Source of the DNA: Christiangramia sp. OXR-203
GTDB lineage: Bacteria > Bacteroidota > Bacteroidia > Flavobacteriales > Flavobacteriaceae
Assembly: GCF_034372165.1 (NCBI RefSeq)
Contig: NZ_CP139698.1
Span: forward strand, 1,612,001 to 1,676,000
DNA: 64,000 nucleotides
Direction: 5' to 3'
Of the stretch, positions 44,691-53,980 are shown one piece after another. The notes beneath the pieces are model-generated. The model was not told the origin of the DNA. It did no database searches and saw only the letters and a list, made by a program, of their open reading frames with translations. Numbering within the stretch: the first letter of the stretch is position 1; the number at the start of each line of letters is the position of its first letter. A program made the position numbers and the translations under genes.

Positions 44691-46537
44691 TTACATACCA
44701 TTTGTGGAAGGCTTAAACCATTCCTGATTAATTTCAATTTTTCGAACATTTGTTCACTATGAAGAAACCGGGGTTTTATCCTTAGCGGTTCCAGAACTTT
44801 TCTGTCTGTTAATTCCCGGATTATATTTGTGTGCTTAATTCCGTATTTACCGGCTAGCAGAATATCATAATCATCATTATTCTTAAGGTGTTCTTTCAGT
44901 AGAACAAGCCCCTTTAAATAAATAATGTCTTTAATAAATCCACCGCCCTGCATGATTCGGGAAGTGATATTGAATGCTCTTTCCGCAGAAAAACCATAAT
45001 CCATTTTTAATAGTCTGAATATTTCCTGGAAATTCGCACCGTCTATAACTGCCTGTCCTGCCAGCACTCTTCCGGCAAGGATTCTAAGTCTGTTAGCCGT
45101 AAGACCATCTACCATAAATTCAGACATTACTGCCAGACCTTCCTGCAGTGGATCATAATCTGCAAGACCAATACTTAATTGCTTAAGAGGTTGTCTGCTT
45201 CCATTGTAATGTGTGAGAATATGTGTTCCAACTTCGTGCTGGATGAGTGCCTCCGCCTCGATACGGCTCATTTCATAATCTGCAGGAATGTATAATTCTC
45301 CGTGTGAAACCATCATTACGTTCACATCTTTTCGAATATGCACCTTGCAGTTAAAGTTTTCATCCTGTTGTTTAAAATAATCGAACTCCTTACGGGCAAG
45401 GCTGCTAAATGCTTTTGCGTCAAGAATATCATTCGATTCGCTATAAGTTTCTTCCGGTACTTCGTTAAGTATGTTCTGAGCCTCTTCACATAATTGTCGA
45501 TCCACACCTTTATAGAGTCGGATGCTATCATACATAAAGTTGCTGGATCCACGTTCACCAAGCATAGTAATCTGCATATCAAGCTCTTCACGTTTTTCGC
45601 GGAATAGAAAGGACATGGCTGGATCGTCAATGTCTTCGATCTTAAGATCGTAAAGTCTGCGTTTTAAAATATCAGGATCAACCGGTAGCAGGCGATAATG
45701 ATAGTCCAGAACATTCTGGTAGTTACTTTTAAAGAACTCTTCCTTGATCTCATGGATATTTGCAGGTGAAACCAGCCAGAGGAATTGATATGATTTTTCG
45801 ATATCTGCCAATTGCTTATCAATATCGAATACCACCTGCTTTAGATATTTCCTTCCCAGAGCGTTAAAGCTGGCTACGCCGCCCGTAGTTTGTACCCTGA
45901 TAAAATCAAAGAAGGACCTGTGCATGGCCTTGATCAGGAAGTCTTTAAAATTTCTAAAAAAGACAGGATATAATTTATTATTCTCATTTCGGTATATGGG
46001 CGGAATTTCAAGGCTAACGAGAACAGCTCCACAATTTTTAGCTTCCTCAATACTCATAAGATCTTCGGAACCTTCCGCATGCCTGTGTATGGTATCTACA
46101 ATCTCTGTATCCAGATACAGGCCAGTAAATACTTCATTTATGGTTAATAGATCCTTCTGAAGGGTTTCTAAACTGGTAGGAAGCTTTTCAGCAGGACCCT
46201 TAATACGCAGTTTCTGAGAGTCCTCGGCTCCCGCATAGATCTCGAATAACAAATATGATTTCATTTCTACTGAAAGAAAATCGGAAATAGCAATCAGTAA
46301 TTTTTGATAGCCTGCAAAATCTGAGTTTCCTATGACCATATAGGAGGATTCACTGGTTATGAACCTTTTAGTTCCTTTATCATTCGATTTTTTCCGGTAG
46401 ATAACAAGGTAGGGTAATTCTTTTTCAATATGCAAGATTCCCATACCGGGAAGCATGCAGCTTATTTCCTTCTTTTCTTTAAGAATTGTTAAGATTTGTT
46501 GAATGGAATTTTCAGATAGATCAGGTATTTCCTGCAT
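44687..46537 (-). CDS. DUF1704 metallopeptidase (QEGLA-motif protein)
   Basis: A 616-residue protein of DUF1704, often annotated as flavohemoglobin expression-modulating QEGLA motif protein. The active site HEVGTH (about residues 432-437, form HExxxH) is followed by LTHYNG and, 20 or so residues on, LQEGLAVMSEF, the QEGLA motif supplying a Glu. The human homologue of this family, MATCAP, is a tubulin tyrosine carboxypeptidase, so peptide C-terminal trimming is a fair guess. It is the first gene in an operon with the ATP-grasp ligase and deacylase. Confidence 0.82.
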   Translation of the reverse strand: MQEIPDLSENSIQQILTILKEKKEISCMLPGMGILHIEKELPYLVIYRKKSNDKGTKRFITSESSYMVIGNSDFAGYQKLLIAISDFLSVEMKSYLLFEIYAGAEDSQKLRIKGPAEKLPTSLETLQKDLLTINEVFTGLYLDTEIVDTIHRHAEGSEDLMSIEEAKNCGAVLVSLEIPPIYRNENNKLYPVFFRNFKDFLIKAMHRSFFDFIRVQTTGGVASFNALGRKYLKQVVFDIDKQLADIEKSYQFLWLVSPANIHEIKEEFFKSNYQNVLDYHYRLLPVDPDILKRRLYDLKIEDIDDPAMSFLFREKREELDMQITMLGERGSSNFMYDSIRLYKGVDRQLCEEAQNILNEVPEETYSESNDILDAKAFSSLARKEFDYFKQQDENFNCKVHIRKDVNVMMVSHGELYIPADYEMSRIEAEALIQHEVGTHILTHYNGSRQPLKQLSIGLADYDPLQEGLAVMSEFMVDGLTANRLRILAGRVLAGQAVIDGANFQEIFRLLKMDYGFSAERAFNITSRIMQGGGFIKDIIYLKGLVLLKEHLKNNDDYDILLAGKYGIKHTNIIRELTDRKVLEPLRIKPRFLHSEQMFEKLKLIRNGLSLPQMVCK

Positions 46538-46724
46538 AATTTGAAAACTTATATTTTAATCTTCTATAAACGCCATGTTTAGAGAGGATTTGATTGGTTT
46601 TATAACATTTAGCTTACTCCAATTTAGGAAGAATTAACCGTTCAAATCCTGTCTGTCATCTTTTGACAAATTTTTATGACGGACTTAATATAAATTAGGA
46701 AATGGCGAGGAGACTATTAAAAAC

Positions 46725-46752
46725 AAAAAAGCCTTCCGTGAGGAAGGCTTTT
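46725..46752 (-). terminator. Terminator of the disrupted tRNA-Arg transcript
   Basis: AAGCCTTCC-TCAC-GGAAGGCTT on the minus strand with T residues after it. It sits directly after the tRNA 3' end and points away from the island, so it is the tRNA gene's own terminator. Confidence 0.8.
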
Positions 46753-46754
46753 CG

Positions 46755-46800
46755 TGATGGCACCAGGATTCGAACCTGGGACCGCCTGCTTAGAAGGCAG
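46755..46800 (-). repeat. tRNA-Arg(UCU) 3' fragment, island attachment site
   Basis: Read on the minus strand, the sequence runs from the anticodon stem and loop (CTGC-CTTCTAA-GCAG, anticodon TCT) through variable loop CGGTC, T arm CCAGG-TTCGAAT-CCTGG, acceptor strand TGCCATC and discriminator A. The 5' half with D arm is absent: identity to a tRNA stops at 46800. The fragment is what remains when a tyrosine recombinase inserts an element in a tRNA, the intact gene being rebuilt at the other end. The integrase gene starts 160 bases away. Confidence 0.85.
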
Positions 46801-46959
46801 CATTTTTGAATACATCTGAGTACAAACTAAAGTATAGGAATCTGTAAAACAGCATGTATAGCAGTATTCGACCTCATTTGATAGCGATTGATATCAAAAA
46901 TATGTGTGCGTAAAGTGTGCGTAATTTTAGCTAAATTTATATTGTAAATAGGAAAGGAT

Positions 46960-48216
46960 ATGGCAAGAGCGAGATTAGTTTTAGATACACGGGTGAAGTC
47001 AAAATATTCCAATGATGGTCTGTTTCCAATTACTATTAGAATTTTTCATAAAAAACCTCGAATGATCCGTCTTCCGTATAGTACTTCCAAATCTGGTTGG
47101 GATGATAAAAATATGTTGCTTAAGAAATCGGCTGTTGCAAATAAAGATGTTGAATGTGATAAAATTAACACCTTAATTTATAACAAACTGCATTTAGCAA
47201 AGTCTACAATTTACAATTTAGGAGATACAATCAATATCATTTCTGTTGATACCTTAGTAGAAAACATTAAAAAGTGTTGGGATGAACAACTGGATTCTAA
47301 AGTAAAACGAAACTTATCTAATGAAATTACCTTGGATAATTGGGGTCAGATTTTAATCGATCGTAAATTAAAGGCTAATAAACCAGCTACAGCAAAATGG
47401 TATAAAGACTCCATCACCGCTTTTACACAATTTAATGAAGGTAAATCGGTGAAGCTATATCAAATTACAGTTACATTTTTGAAAAATTTTGAAATGGAGC
47501 ATATTTCCAGAGGAAATTCGAAAAACGGCATAAGTTCTTACATAAGAGCTATCCGGGCAATTTATAACAGCGCTTTAAGAGAAGAAAAGTATAATAATTT
47601 AAAAAATCCTTTTTTAAATTATAAAATTCCATCAACTGGAAGGACAAAAAAGAAAGCTCTCTCAAAAGAAAAAATTGTGGCTATTAGAAATTTAAAATAT
47701 GAAAAATTTTCCAATCTCTGGCATACAAAGAACTACTTCTTATGTATGTTTAATTGTAGAGGAATGAACCTTATTGATTTAGCAAAGTTAAGAGTTAAAG
47801 ATATAAGGAATAATAGAATTTTTTATGGTCGAAGTAAGACGGGAGATCCTTTATCTGTAAAGGTGACCATAGAATTTGCCAAAATTTTAGAATTTTATAT
47901 TCAGGATAAAGATAAAGACGATTTTATTTTTCCTATCGGATATGATGGTTCCGTTAGCACTTTTAAAAAATATAGATCTGATAGAAGGTTAGTAAATAAA
48001 TTGCTTAAAAAGATTGCTGAAGATGCAGGTATTGATGAAAAGATCACCTCATATTATATTCGGCATTCCTGGGCAACCATAGCTAAAAATATGGGTATTT
48101 CGACTGAAATAATAAGTGAAGGTTTAGGTCATCATTCATTAAAAACTACAGAAATCTATCTCAAAAGTTTTGATAATACAGTTCTGGATGATGCAAATGA
48201 TTTAATAGTAGCTTAA
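46960..48216 (+). CDS. Tyrosine recombinase (island integrase)
   Basis: A 418-residue phage-type integrase. An N-terminal arm-binding domain (RLPYSTSKSGWDDKNM) and a SAM-like core-binding domain (residues about 115-215) precede the catalytic domain. The latter has R267 in NCRGMNLIDLAKLRVKD, R368 in SYYIRHSWATIAKNMG, H391 in GLGHHSLKTTEIYL, and nucleophile Y400. It probably excises and inserts the island at tRNA-Arg(UCU). Its location directly beside the truncated tRNA is standard. Confidence 0.93.
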   Translation: MARARLVLDTRVKSKYSNDGLFPITIRIFHKKPRMIRLPYSTSKSGWDDKNMLLKKSAVANKDVECDKINTLIYNKLHLAKSTIYNLGDTINIISVDTLVENIKKCWDEQLDSKVKRNLSNEITLDNWGQILIDRKLKANKPATAKWYKDSITAFTQFNEGKSVKLYQITVTFLKNFEMEHISRGNSKNGISSYIRAIRAIYNSALREEKYNNLKNPFLNYKIPSTGRTKKKALSKEKIVAIRNLKYEKFSNLWHTKNYFLCMFNCRGMNLIDLAKLRVKDIRNNRIFYGRSKTGDPLSVKVTIEFAKILEFYIQDKDKDDFIFPIGYDGSVSTFKKYRSDRRLVNKLLKKIAEDAGIDEKITSYYIRHSWATIAKNMGISTEIISEGLGHHSLKTTEIYLKSFDNTVLDDANDLIVA

Positions 48217-48541
48217 TATATAGCTCTAATTTTCAATAAATTTGTTTTAATAGCCTTTTAGTATATTTCTATTCCAGATTAAATAGCAAGATTACCTTTT
48301 TAAAATTTCTGGTATCACCATATCATTTTTTTATTTAAATTTATAAATTCCAATTACTTACGAAGCTCTTTATAATTGCTTGGTAAATTTTTTTTGTGGT
48401 CGTGATAAAATCTATTTTCACCCAAAGGATAGATTTGTAGTGTTTTGACGAATAGGCCGTTATTTATAAATAGTCTGTTAATTCGCCTTCCTTCATTTTT
48501 GTTATAGATTAATTTAGTGCTTTGATTTTCAATTGGGTGCC
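48217..48541. other. Regulatory gap before the peptide exporter
   Basis: A 325-base AT-rich gap with no coding capacity I can support. It holds a palindrome AATTTATAAATT at 48338-48349, the TAGATTTG promoter-like box at 48430-48437, and the palindromic element at 48458-48481 shared with the precursor peptide gene. Confidence 0.5.
48458..48481 (+). promoter_or_regulatory. Shared palindromic element, copy A (exporter)
   Basis: Contains TATTTATAAATA, a perfect 12-base palindrome, flanked by CGT and followed by GTTAA. It matches copy B upstream of the peptide gene at 19 of 24 positions. In both copies the next conserved block, ATTTAGT, begins exactly 54 bases after the element's first base (48512 and 53795). 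A binding site for the AraC-type regulator in this locus is the simplest reading. Confidence 0.55.
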
Positions 48542-50719
48542 ATGTTTGGAGCAGTGAATTTTCCGGCTTACCGTCAGCTTGATCAAATGGATTGTGGGCC
48601 TACCTGCCTAAAAATCATTACAGAATTTTACGGTAGACATTTCAATATAGATTTTTTACGTGAAATCTCATCCCAACAAAAAGGAGGAGTATCCTTTCAG
48701 GGTCTTTCACAAGCAATGGAAAGAATTGGATTAGATTCTGTTGGCATTAAAGCTAACTTAAAGGAACTGATTGAAGATATTCCACTTCCTGCAATTGCTC
48801 ACTGGGAACAGAATCATTTTTTGGTGATATATAAAACTGATAAACGAAATGTTTTTGTTTCCGACCCGGCCATAGGAAAAATAAAATATTCTCATAATGA
48901 ATTTCAGGTGCGATGGTCAGGTAAGAATGAAAATGAGGGCGTATTACTCCTTGTCCAACCTAAAGAGGATTTTCTGGATAACGATAATGAAGAAGCTAAG
49001 CCGGAAGGAATAGGATTTTTACTCGAATATCTTAGTCCGTATAAAAAATATATAGGACAAATCACCTTGGGTTTATTCACTGCGATGTTAATTCAGTTAA
49101 TCCTTCCTTTTCTAACTCAAAGCATTGTGGATTACGGGATCAATTATGAGAATCTTGATTTTATATACCTGATCGTTATAGCACAACTTTTTTTATTTCT
49201 AACTCGTTCCGTCACAGAGGTGATTCGGGATTGGCTCTTACTGCACATCAGCACCAAAGTTACCATAGCTATGGTATCAGATTTTCTGGATAAACTTTTG
49301 AAGCTTCCAATTACTTTTTTTGACTCAAAAACCACCGGCGATTTTATGCAGAGGATTTACGATCATCAAAGAGTAGAGGAATTCCTGAGCGGCCAATCCC
49401 TGAGTATATTTTTTGACCTGCTTAGCATAATAGTTTTTGCTTTTGTTTTAGGAATTTTTGATAGTACGATACTTCTAATTTTCTTGATTGGAACTTCTTT
49501 GTTTTTAGGGTGGTCTCTTTTATTTATGAAAAAGAAAGAGGTTCTGGATCACCAGCAATTTGATTTGCATAGAAAGGAGCAATCCCATTTACTTCAAATC
49601 ATTATGGCGGTGATGGAAATCAAACTTAACAATTCTGAAGAAAGAAGAAAATCAGAGTGGGAGATGAATCAGTCCAGGCTTTTTGGATTGCAATCAACTA
49701 TCCTGAAGGTTGATCATAGTCAAATTAAGGGCGGTAAATTTATTAATGAAATTATGGGCATCCTGATTGTTTTTTGGTCAGCAAAGGCAGTTATATCAGG
49801 GGAAATATCCTTAGGTACCATGTTGGCAATCCAATTCATTGTAGGAAGTCTTTACATACCAATTTCTAATACTATCGATTTCCTAGTGGGCTATCAAAAA
49901 GCAAAACTTTCTTTAAAAAGATTGGCTGAAATTCACAATCAAAAATCTGAAGTATATCAGAATGAAAGCGTTGGTTTAGAGTTGAGAGGCGATATAAAAC
50001 TCGAAAATATCTCGTTTAATTATGGGGAACAAGGATCAAACGCTGTTATCAAGAATGTTTCTACAATTTTTCCACACGGAAAAGTTACTGCCATTGTGGG
50101 AGCTAGTGGATCTGGTAAGACAAGCCTTCTGAAAATATTATTGAGATTATATAAACCTTGTGAAGGCAGGATAAGTATTGGAAACGAAAATTTCGAACAT
50201 GTTGAAGTAAACAACTGGAGAAGGATGTGTGGGGTGGTTTTACAGGATGGAATTTTGTTCAATGATACCTTCGAAAGAAATATCACAGAATCAAAATCTG
50301 ATGAACCATTAAACCAAAAGCGATTAATAGAATCGGTCGAAATGGCCAATTTGACCGATTTAATTAGTTCACTCCCTCTTGGGTATCAGACCAGGATTGG
50401 TGAACAAGGACAGCTATTAAGCGGGGGAGAGAAACAAAGACTTTTAATTGCAAGGGCGATATACAAAGATCCTAAATATTTATTTTTTGATGAAGCTACA
50501 AGCTCCTTAGATGCTGAAAACGAAAAAGTAATAACAGAAAATCTGAATCATTTTTACCGGGATAAAACAGTAATTATCGTAGCCCATAGGCTATCCACAG
50601 TAAAAAATGCAGATCAAATATTGGTAATGAATAAAGGAAATATCGTGGAACAGGGGAATCACCAAGAGTTACTATCTCAGAAAGGTGTTTACTATACATT
50701 AATTAGAAATCAACTTTAA
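48542..50719 (+). CDS. C39-peptidase ABC exporter of a double-glycine peptide
   Basis: A 725-residue protein of the bacteriocin-processing exporter class. Residues 1-140 are a C39 cysteine peptidase with oxyanion Gln 12, Cys 18 (QMDCGPTC), His 92 (EQNHFLVI) and Asp 108 (SDPAIG). Membrane helices follow from about 165 to 450. The ATPase has GASGSGKTS near 517, LLSGGEKQRLLIARA and LFFDEATSSLDAE. ATG 48542 is preferred to TTG 48533. It cleaves after Gly-Gly and exports the core; the likely substrate is the 42-residue peptide at 53836. Confidence 0.92.
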   Translation: MFGAVNFPAYRQLDQMDCGPTCLKIITEFYGRHFNIDFLREISSQQKGGVSFQGLSQAMERIGLDSVGIKANLKELIEDIPLPAIAHWEQNHFLVIYKTDKRNVFVSDPAIGKIKYSHNEFQVRWSGKNENEGVLLLVQPKEDFLDNDNEEAKPEGIGFLLEYLSPYKKYIGQITLGLFTAMLIQLILPFLTQSIVDYGINYENLDFIYLIVIAQLFLFLTRSVTEVIRDWLLLHISTKVTIAMVSDFLDKLLKLPITFFDSKTTGDFMQRIYDHQRVEEFLSGQSLSIFFDLLSIIVFAFVLGIFDSTILLIFLIGTSLFLGWSLLFMKKKEVLDHQQFDLHRKEQSHLLQIIMAVMEIKLNNSEERRKSEWEMNQSRLFGLQSTILKVDHSQIKGGKFINEIMGILIVFWSAKAVISGEISLGTMLAIQFIVGSLYIPISNTIDFLVGYQKAKLSLKRLAEIHNQKSEVYQNESVGLELRGDIKLENISFNYGEQGSNAVIKNVSTIFPHGKVTAIVGASGSGKTSLLKILLRLYKPCEGRISIGNENFEHVEVNNWRRMCGVVLQDGILFNDTFERNITESKSDEPLNQKRLIESVEMANLTDLISSLPLGYQTRIGEQGQLLSGGEKQRLLIARAIYKDPKYLFFDEATSSLDAENEKVITENLNHFYRDKTVIIVAHRLSTVKNADQILVMNKGNIVEQGNHQELLSQKGVYYTLIRNQL

Positions 50720-50808
50720 ATTTAACCATTATCGAAAAATACAAAAAATACAAAAATGATAATATTCTTCAGCGTGAACCCGGTTGGATATTACGGAATG
50801 GCACTAAG

Positions 50809-52020
50809 TTGACATTTGTTTTCTTTGTATTATTACTAATTTCCGCTTCCAATTTTCCATTTAATGAAGTTATTCAAGGAAAGGTAATTGTCACCTCTCA
50901 AAATCCACCCGTACATATAAAAGCAAAATCTGTAGGTAAAATTTTAGCGATTAACTACCAACCTGGAGATTTAGTTTTTAAAGGGGATATTTTAGGAGAA
51001 CTAGAAAATGATTCATACACAAAAGATGTTGTAAATCTACGAGCTAAGTTAGATACCGTTTTCAATATTCAAACCCTCAAAGATTTAAATGAGATTTACC
51101 CTCCACATTTAATTTTAGGCAACGACCTTCAATTATATTACAATGCTTTTTTGAGCAATTATCATCATTTGATACTTGAAGCGTCCCTGAATGATCAATC
51201 TATTCATGATCATCAAATGAGGCAGGAATTATCAAATCAGCTTTATTCCATTGATAGTAAAAATGAAGAATTATCTATCGCTAAAAGAAATCTTGAAGTC
51301 TCGGAAACCAATTATAAGAGGTTCCAAGAATTATTTAATAAGGGGGTGGTTTCTCAGGTTGATCTTGAAAATATAGAAAAAGATTTCTTAATGCAGCAGC
51401 GCCAATTTCATTTTTTAAATCAACAGTATAATCAGTTAATATTAGAAAATAAAGGTATACTATCTAGGCTTCAACTTTCAAGTAATACGTCTTTAAAAAC
51501 TAAGCGTAATCTAGAGGTTGATCTACTATTATCTCAACAGAATTTAATCGGTGCTATCCAAAAATGGGAAGATACCTACCTTTTGAAAAGCCCCATTGAT
51601 GGCCGATTATCTTATTTTGAAGTTTGGGGAGAATATCAGAATGTAGAAGAAGGAGAATCAGTATATAGTGTTGTTCCCGATATTCAGCAGAATCTGATAG
51701 GGAAATGCATAATCCCCATTCGGAATGCAGGGAAGTTGAAAAAAGGGCAGAAGGTAAATTTAAAACTAGATAACTATCCTTATCATGAATGGGGAATGGT
51801 AAGAGCCAAGGTAGGATCGATTTCACAAATACCCAAAGGAGGAGACAATCCTGGTTACATTGTTTACTTAACTATCAATGACCTGAAAACCTCTTACGGT
51901 AAAGAATTAGAGTTTCATCAGGAATTAAATGGAACAGCAGAAATTTTACTGAAGGAGGTTACACTGATAGAACGGATTTTTTATCAGTTCCGTCATTTAT
52001 GGTCAAATAGAGAATTTTAA
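50809..52020 (+). CDS. HlyD-family membrane fusion adaptor
   Basis: A protein of about 403 residues with a membrane segment at the very start (FVFFVLLLISASNFP), a split biotinyl-lipoyl domain (VHIKAKSVGKILAINYQPGDLV and LKSPIDGRLSYFEVWGEYQNV), a long coiled coil (about 120-235) and beta-barrel. It links the C39 exporter to an outer-membrane channel. The frame stays open upstream to about 50722 and encodes a cytoplasmic tail like IIEKYKKYKNDNILQREPGW, typical of the family. The true start may therefore be a rare ATT or ATC codon at 50728-50731. Confidence 0.85.
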   Translation: MTFVFFVLLLISASNFPFNEVIQGKVIVTSQNPPVHIKAKSVGKILAINYQPGDLVFKGDILGELENDSYTKDVVNLRAKLDTVFNIQTLKDLNEIYPPHLILGNDLQLYYNAFLSNYHHLILEASLNDQSIHDHQMRQELSNQLYSIDSKNEELSIAKRNLEVSETNYKRFQELFNKGVVSQVDLENIEKDFLMQQRQFHFLNQQYNQLILENKGILSRLQLSSNTSLKTKRNLEVDLLLSQQNLIGAIQKWEDTYLLKSPIDGRLSYFEVWGEYQNVEEGESVYSVVPDIQQNLIGKCIIPIRNAGKLKKGQKVNLKLDNYPYHEWGMVRAKVGSISQIPKGGDNPGYIVYLTINDLKTSYGKELEFHQELNGTAEILLKEVTLIERIFYQFRHLWSNREF

Positions 52021-52030
52021 ATGATTGAAC

Positions 52031-53734
52031 ATGATTTTTTCATCTGTAATAAATCTTTCCCTGTACCGCTTACTGTTATTCGTGGCTTTGACCATATTTA
52101 TTTATAAGCCATTATTATTTGCCCAGGATAATATAAAACAGAGCACTACTATTTATTCAGTTAATTCATCTTTTACAGAATTGCATGAACTTGAGGCAGC
52201 CGCTATGGCAGATTCTAAAATTGACGAACTAAATAAGATTGTAGAAGTCCATTTGCAGAAGGCTAAAAAAGAGAATGATCCTGTTGAACTAGCCAGAGCT
52301 TATTACTACAGAATATTGACGGAGAAGCCTGAACGCGCAATTATTTATTCAGATTCCATGATCGAGATTACTGAAAACAGCGAACATCCAAACTACCCGA
52401 CTCTTGGCTATATTCTCAAAGCAAATGTGCTTTATGATCAGGGTAAATTTCAACCTGCATTAGATAATTTTTTAAAAGCCTATAATCTGGCTTTGGAAAA
52501 GAATAATATGGATGATCAGCGTGAAATTTCCCTTGCCATTGCTGCCATAAGGAATATTAACGGGCAACATTACGCCGCCGCCGATTTATATAAGCGATCC
52601 CTTAATCTTTTAAAACAGAAATCAAATTCAACTGAAAATTATTACGAGGATTATTCAACTCTGTTATATAACCTCTCACTTACCTACCTGAGATTGTCAC
52701 AATTGGATACCTCAAAATATTACGTTCAGAAGGGAATTGATTTGTCAAGATTAGAGAACAAAGAAGAAGATTTTAAAGATTTTGTTTTGGTGGATGCTCA
52801 GATAAATTTTTATAAAAAGGATTTTAAAAGGGCCAAGGATACACTTCTAAAATATATTGACGATTTTGACGGTACCAGTAAGGCGATCAAGCTTTATTAT
52901 TTGGGAAAAATTGAAAAAAATTATGGAAATGATAAGGTCGCGCTTACATATTTTAAAACCATAGATTCCATCGTCTCCTCAACAGAGGATCCTTTTAACG
53001 AAGTAAAGGATGTTTATCAGCAATTAATAATCAATTCGGTTTTAGAAGACGAAGAAAAGGAACAAATTGGCTATATAGAAAAACTAATATATTATGATAG
53101 TGTTTTGTCCTCAGAGCATGAAAATATTGCAAATCAGGCAATAGTTGCTTATGATATCCCGGATCTGAAAAGACAAAAACTTAAAGCTGAAAATCAACTC
53201 AAAACAAAAAATTTATATGTGACATTGATTGCTATTCTGGCTGGTCTGGCTGTTCTTATTGGCTTATATTTTTTTATACGCTCCAGAAAAATGAATGCAA
53301 GGTTAAAACTTCTTATGGAAGAATCGGAAATGGAAGAGGGAAAATCTAAGGCCATTACAGAGCATCCTTCTTCCATTCCGGAGGAAATTAGAAAGGATAT
53401 TTTAGAAAAACTGGCTGTATTTGAAAAATCAGATCGCTTTATGAGCAAAGATTTGGATATGTATGGCCTGGCCCAACAAATAGGTACCAATACTACCTAT
53501 TTGTCCACTGTAATCAATCATTACAAAAAGATGAATTTTCCAACCTACGTCAAGGATTTGAAAATTAAAGCGGCAATAAATCAACTGAGTAAGAATCCTG
53601 ATTTATTGAAATATAATTATCAAGGTTTAGCGGAAATTTTTGGTTTCAAAACAGGGGAATCATTTTCGAAAGCCTTTTACAAGAAAACTGGGGTATATCC
53701 ATCTAAATTTTTAAATGAATTAAAATCACGCTAA
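52031..53734 (+). CDS. Membrane-anchored TPR protein with AraC-type DNA-binding domain
   Basis: A 567-residue regulator. A signal or membrane segment at the start (about 5-28) leads to tetratricopeptide-like helices (YILKANVLYDQGKFQPALDN, LLYNLSLTYLRLSQLDTSKY) outside the membrane. A membrane helix lies at about 396-416, and the C-terminal 100 residues are an AraC-type double HTH (MYGLAQQIGTNTTYLSTVIN, AEIFGFKTGESFSKAFYKKT). It fits a one-component peptide sensor that spans the membrane. TTG at 52025 is a slightly longer option. It lies between the exporter and the peptide gene. Confidence 0.82.
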   Translation: MIFSSVINLSLYRLLLFVALTIFIYKPLLFAQDNIKQSTTIYSVNSSFTELHELEAAAMADSKIDELNKIVEVHLQKAKKENDPVELARAYYYRILTEKPERAIIYSDSMIEITENSEHPNYPTLGYILKANVLYDQGKFQPALDNFLKAYNLALEKNNMDDQREISLAIAAIRNINGQHYAAADLYKRSLNLLKQKSNSTENYYEDYSTLLYNLSLTYLRLSQLDTSKYYVQKGIDLSRLENKEEDFKDFVLVDAQINFYKKDFKRAKDTLLKYIDDFDGTSKAIKLYYLGKIEKNYGNDKVALTYFKTIDSIVSSTEDPFNEVKDVYQQLIINSVLEDEEKEQIGYIEKLIYYDSVLSSEHENIANQAIVAYDIPDLKRQKLKAENQLKTKNLYVTLIAILAGLAVLIGLYFFIRSRKMNARLKLLMEESEMEEGKSKAITEHPSSIPEEIRKDILEKLAVFEKSDRFMSKDLDMYGLAQQIGTNTTYLSTVINHYKKMNFPTYVKDLKIKAAINQLSKNPDLLKYNYQGLAEIFGFKTGESFSKAFYKKTGVYPSKFLNELKSR

Positions 53735-53740
53735 ACAACA

Positions 53741-53764
53741 CGTCATTTATAAATGGAGGGTTAA
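53741..53764 (+). promoter_or_regulatory. Shared palindromic element, copy B (precursor peptide)
   Basis: Contains CATTTATAAATG, a perfect palindrome, with CGT before it and GTTAA after it, as in copy A. ATTTAGT begins 54 bases after its first base (53795), identical to copy A. It lies 71 bases before the peptide's ATG. Confidence 0.55.
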
Positions 53765-53835
53765 CCTTTTTGCAGCCTGTACCCAAATGTGATTATTTAG
53801 TACTGAAATTTATTAATCCATTAAATATTCTAATT

Positions 53836-53964
53836 ATGAAAAAAGAACTAAAAGATTTTAAAGGAAGAGCCCTTAAAAATTTACACCAAATTAAAGGTGG
53901 GGGAGAAGATGGTCCAATTGACAGGGATAAGATCAAAACTCCGAAAGTTGGAAAACGAGATTGA
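53836..53964 (+). CDS. Double-glycine precursor peptide (secreted peptide)
   Basis: A 42-codon gene for a peptide with leader MKKELKDFKGRALKNLHQIK ending in GG, then the predicted core GEDGPIDRDKIKTPKVGKRD. The leader has the Leu/Ile positions and double-glycine end recognised by C39 peptidases. The core is 20 residues, very polar, with no Cys, so lanthionine or disulphide rings are excluded. It has two prolines and lies between the regulator and the exported prolyl-peptidase gene. A longer frame from 53770 is rejected because it begins upstream of the leader. It may be a signal or a toxin. Confidence 0.8.
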   Translation: MKKELKDFKGRALKNLHQIKGGGEDGPIDRDKIKTPKVGKRD

Positions 53965-53980
53965 AATTAAATCCGTAAAA

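Noticed and set aside
46755-46830. Intact tRNA-Arg gene
   Set aside because: Bases after 46800 do not form a D arm or a 5' acceptor strand; only the 3' part is present.
48338-48349. AATTTATAAATT as a fourth copy of the regulatory palindrome
   Set aside because: It lacks the CGT and GTTAA flanks and lies in very AT-rich sequence, so chance is likely.
53770-53835. 22-residue extension of the precursor peptide
   Set aside because: It precedes the recognisable leader and has no leader-like features; ATG 53836 gives a normal double-glycine leader.
48542-53964. Lantibiotic or sactipeptide gene cluster
   Set aside because: No LanM/LanB, radical SAM or grasp-type modification gene is present, and the core has no Cys.
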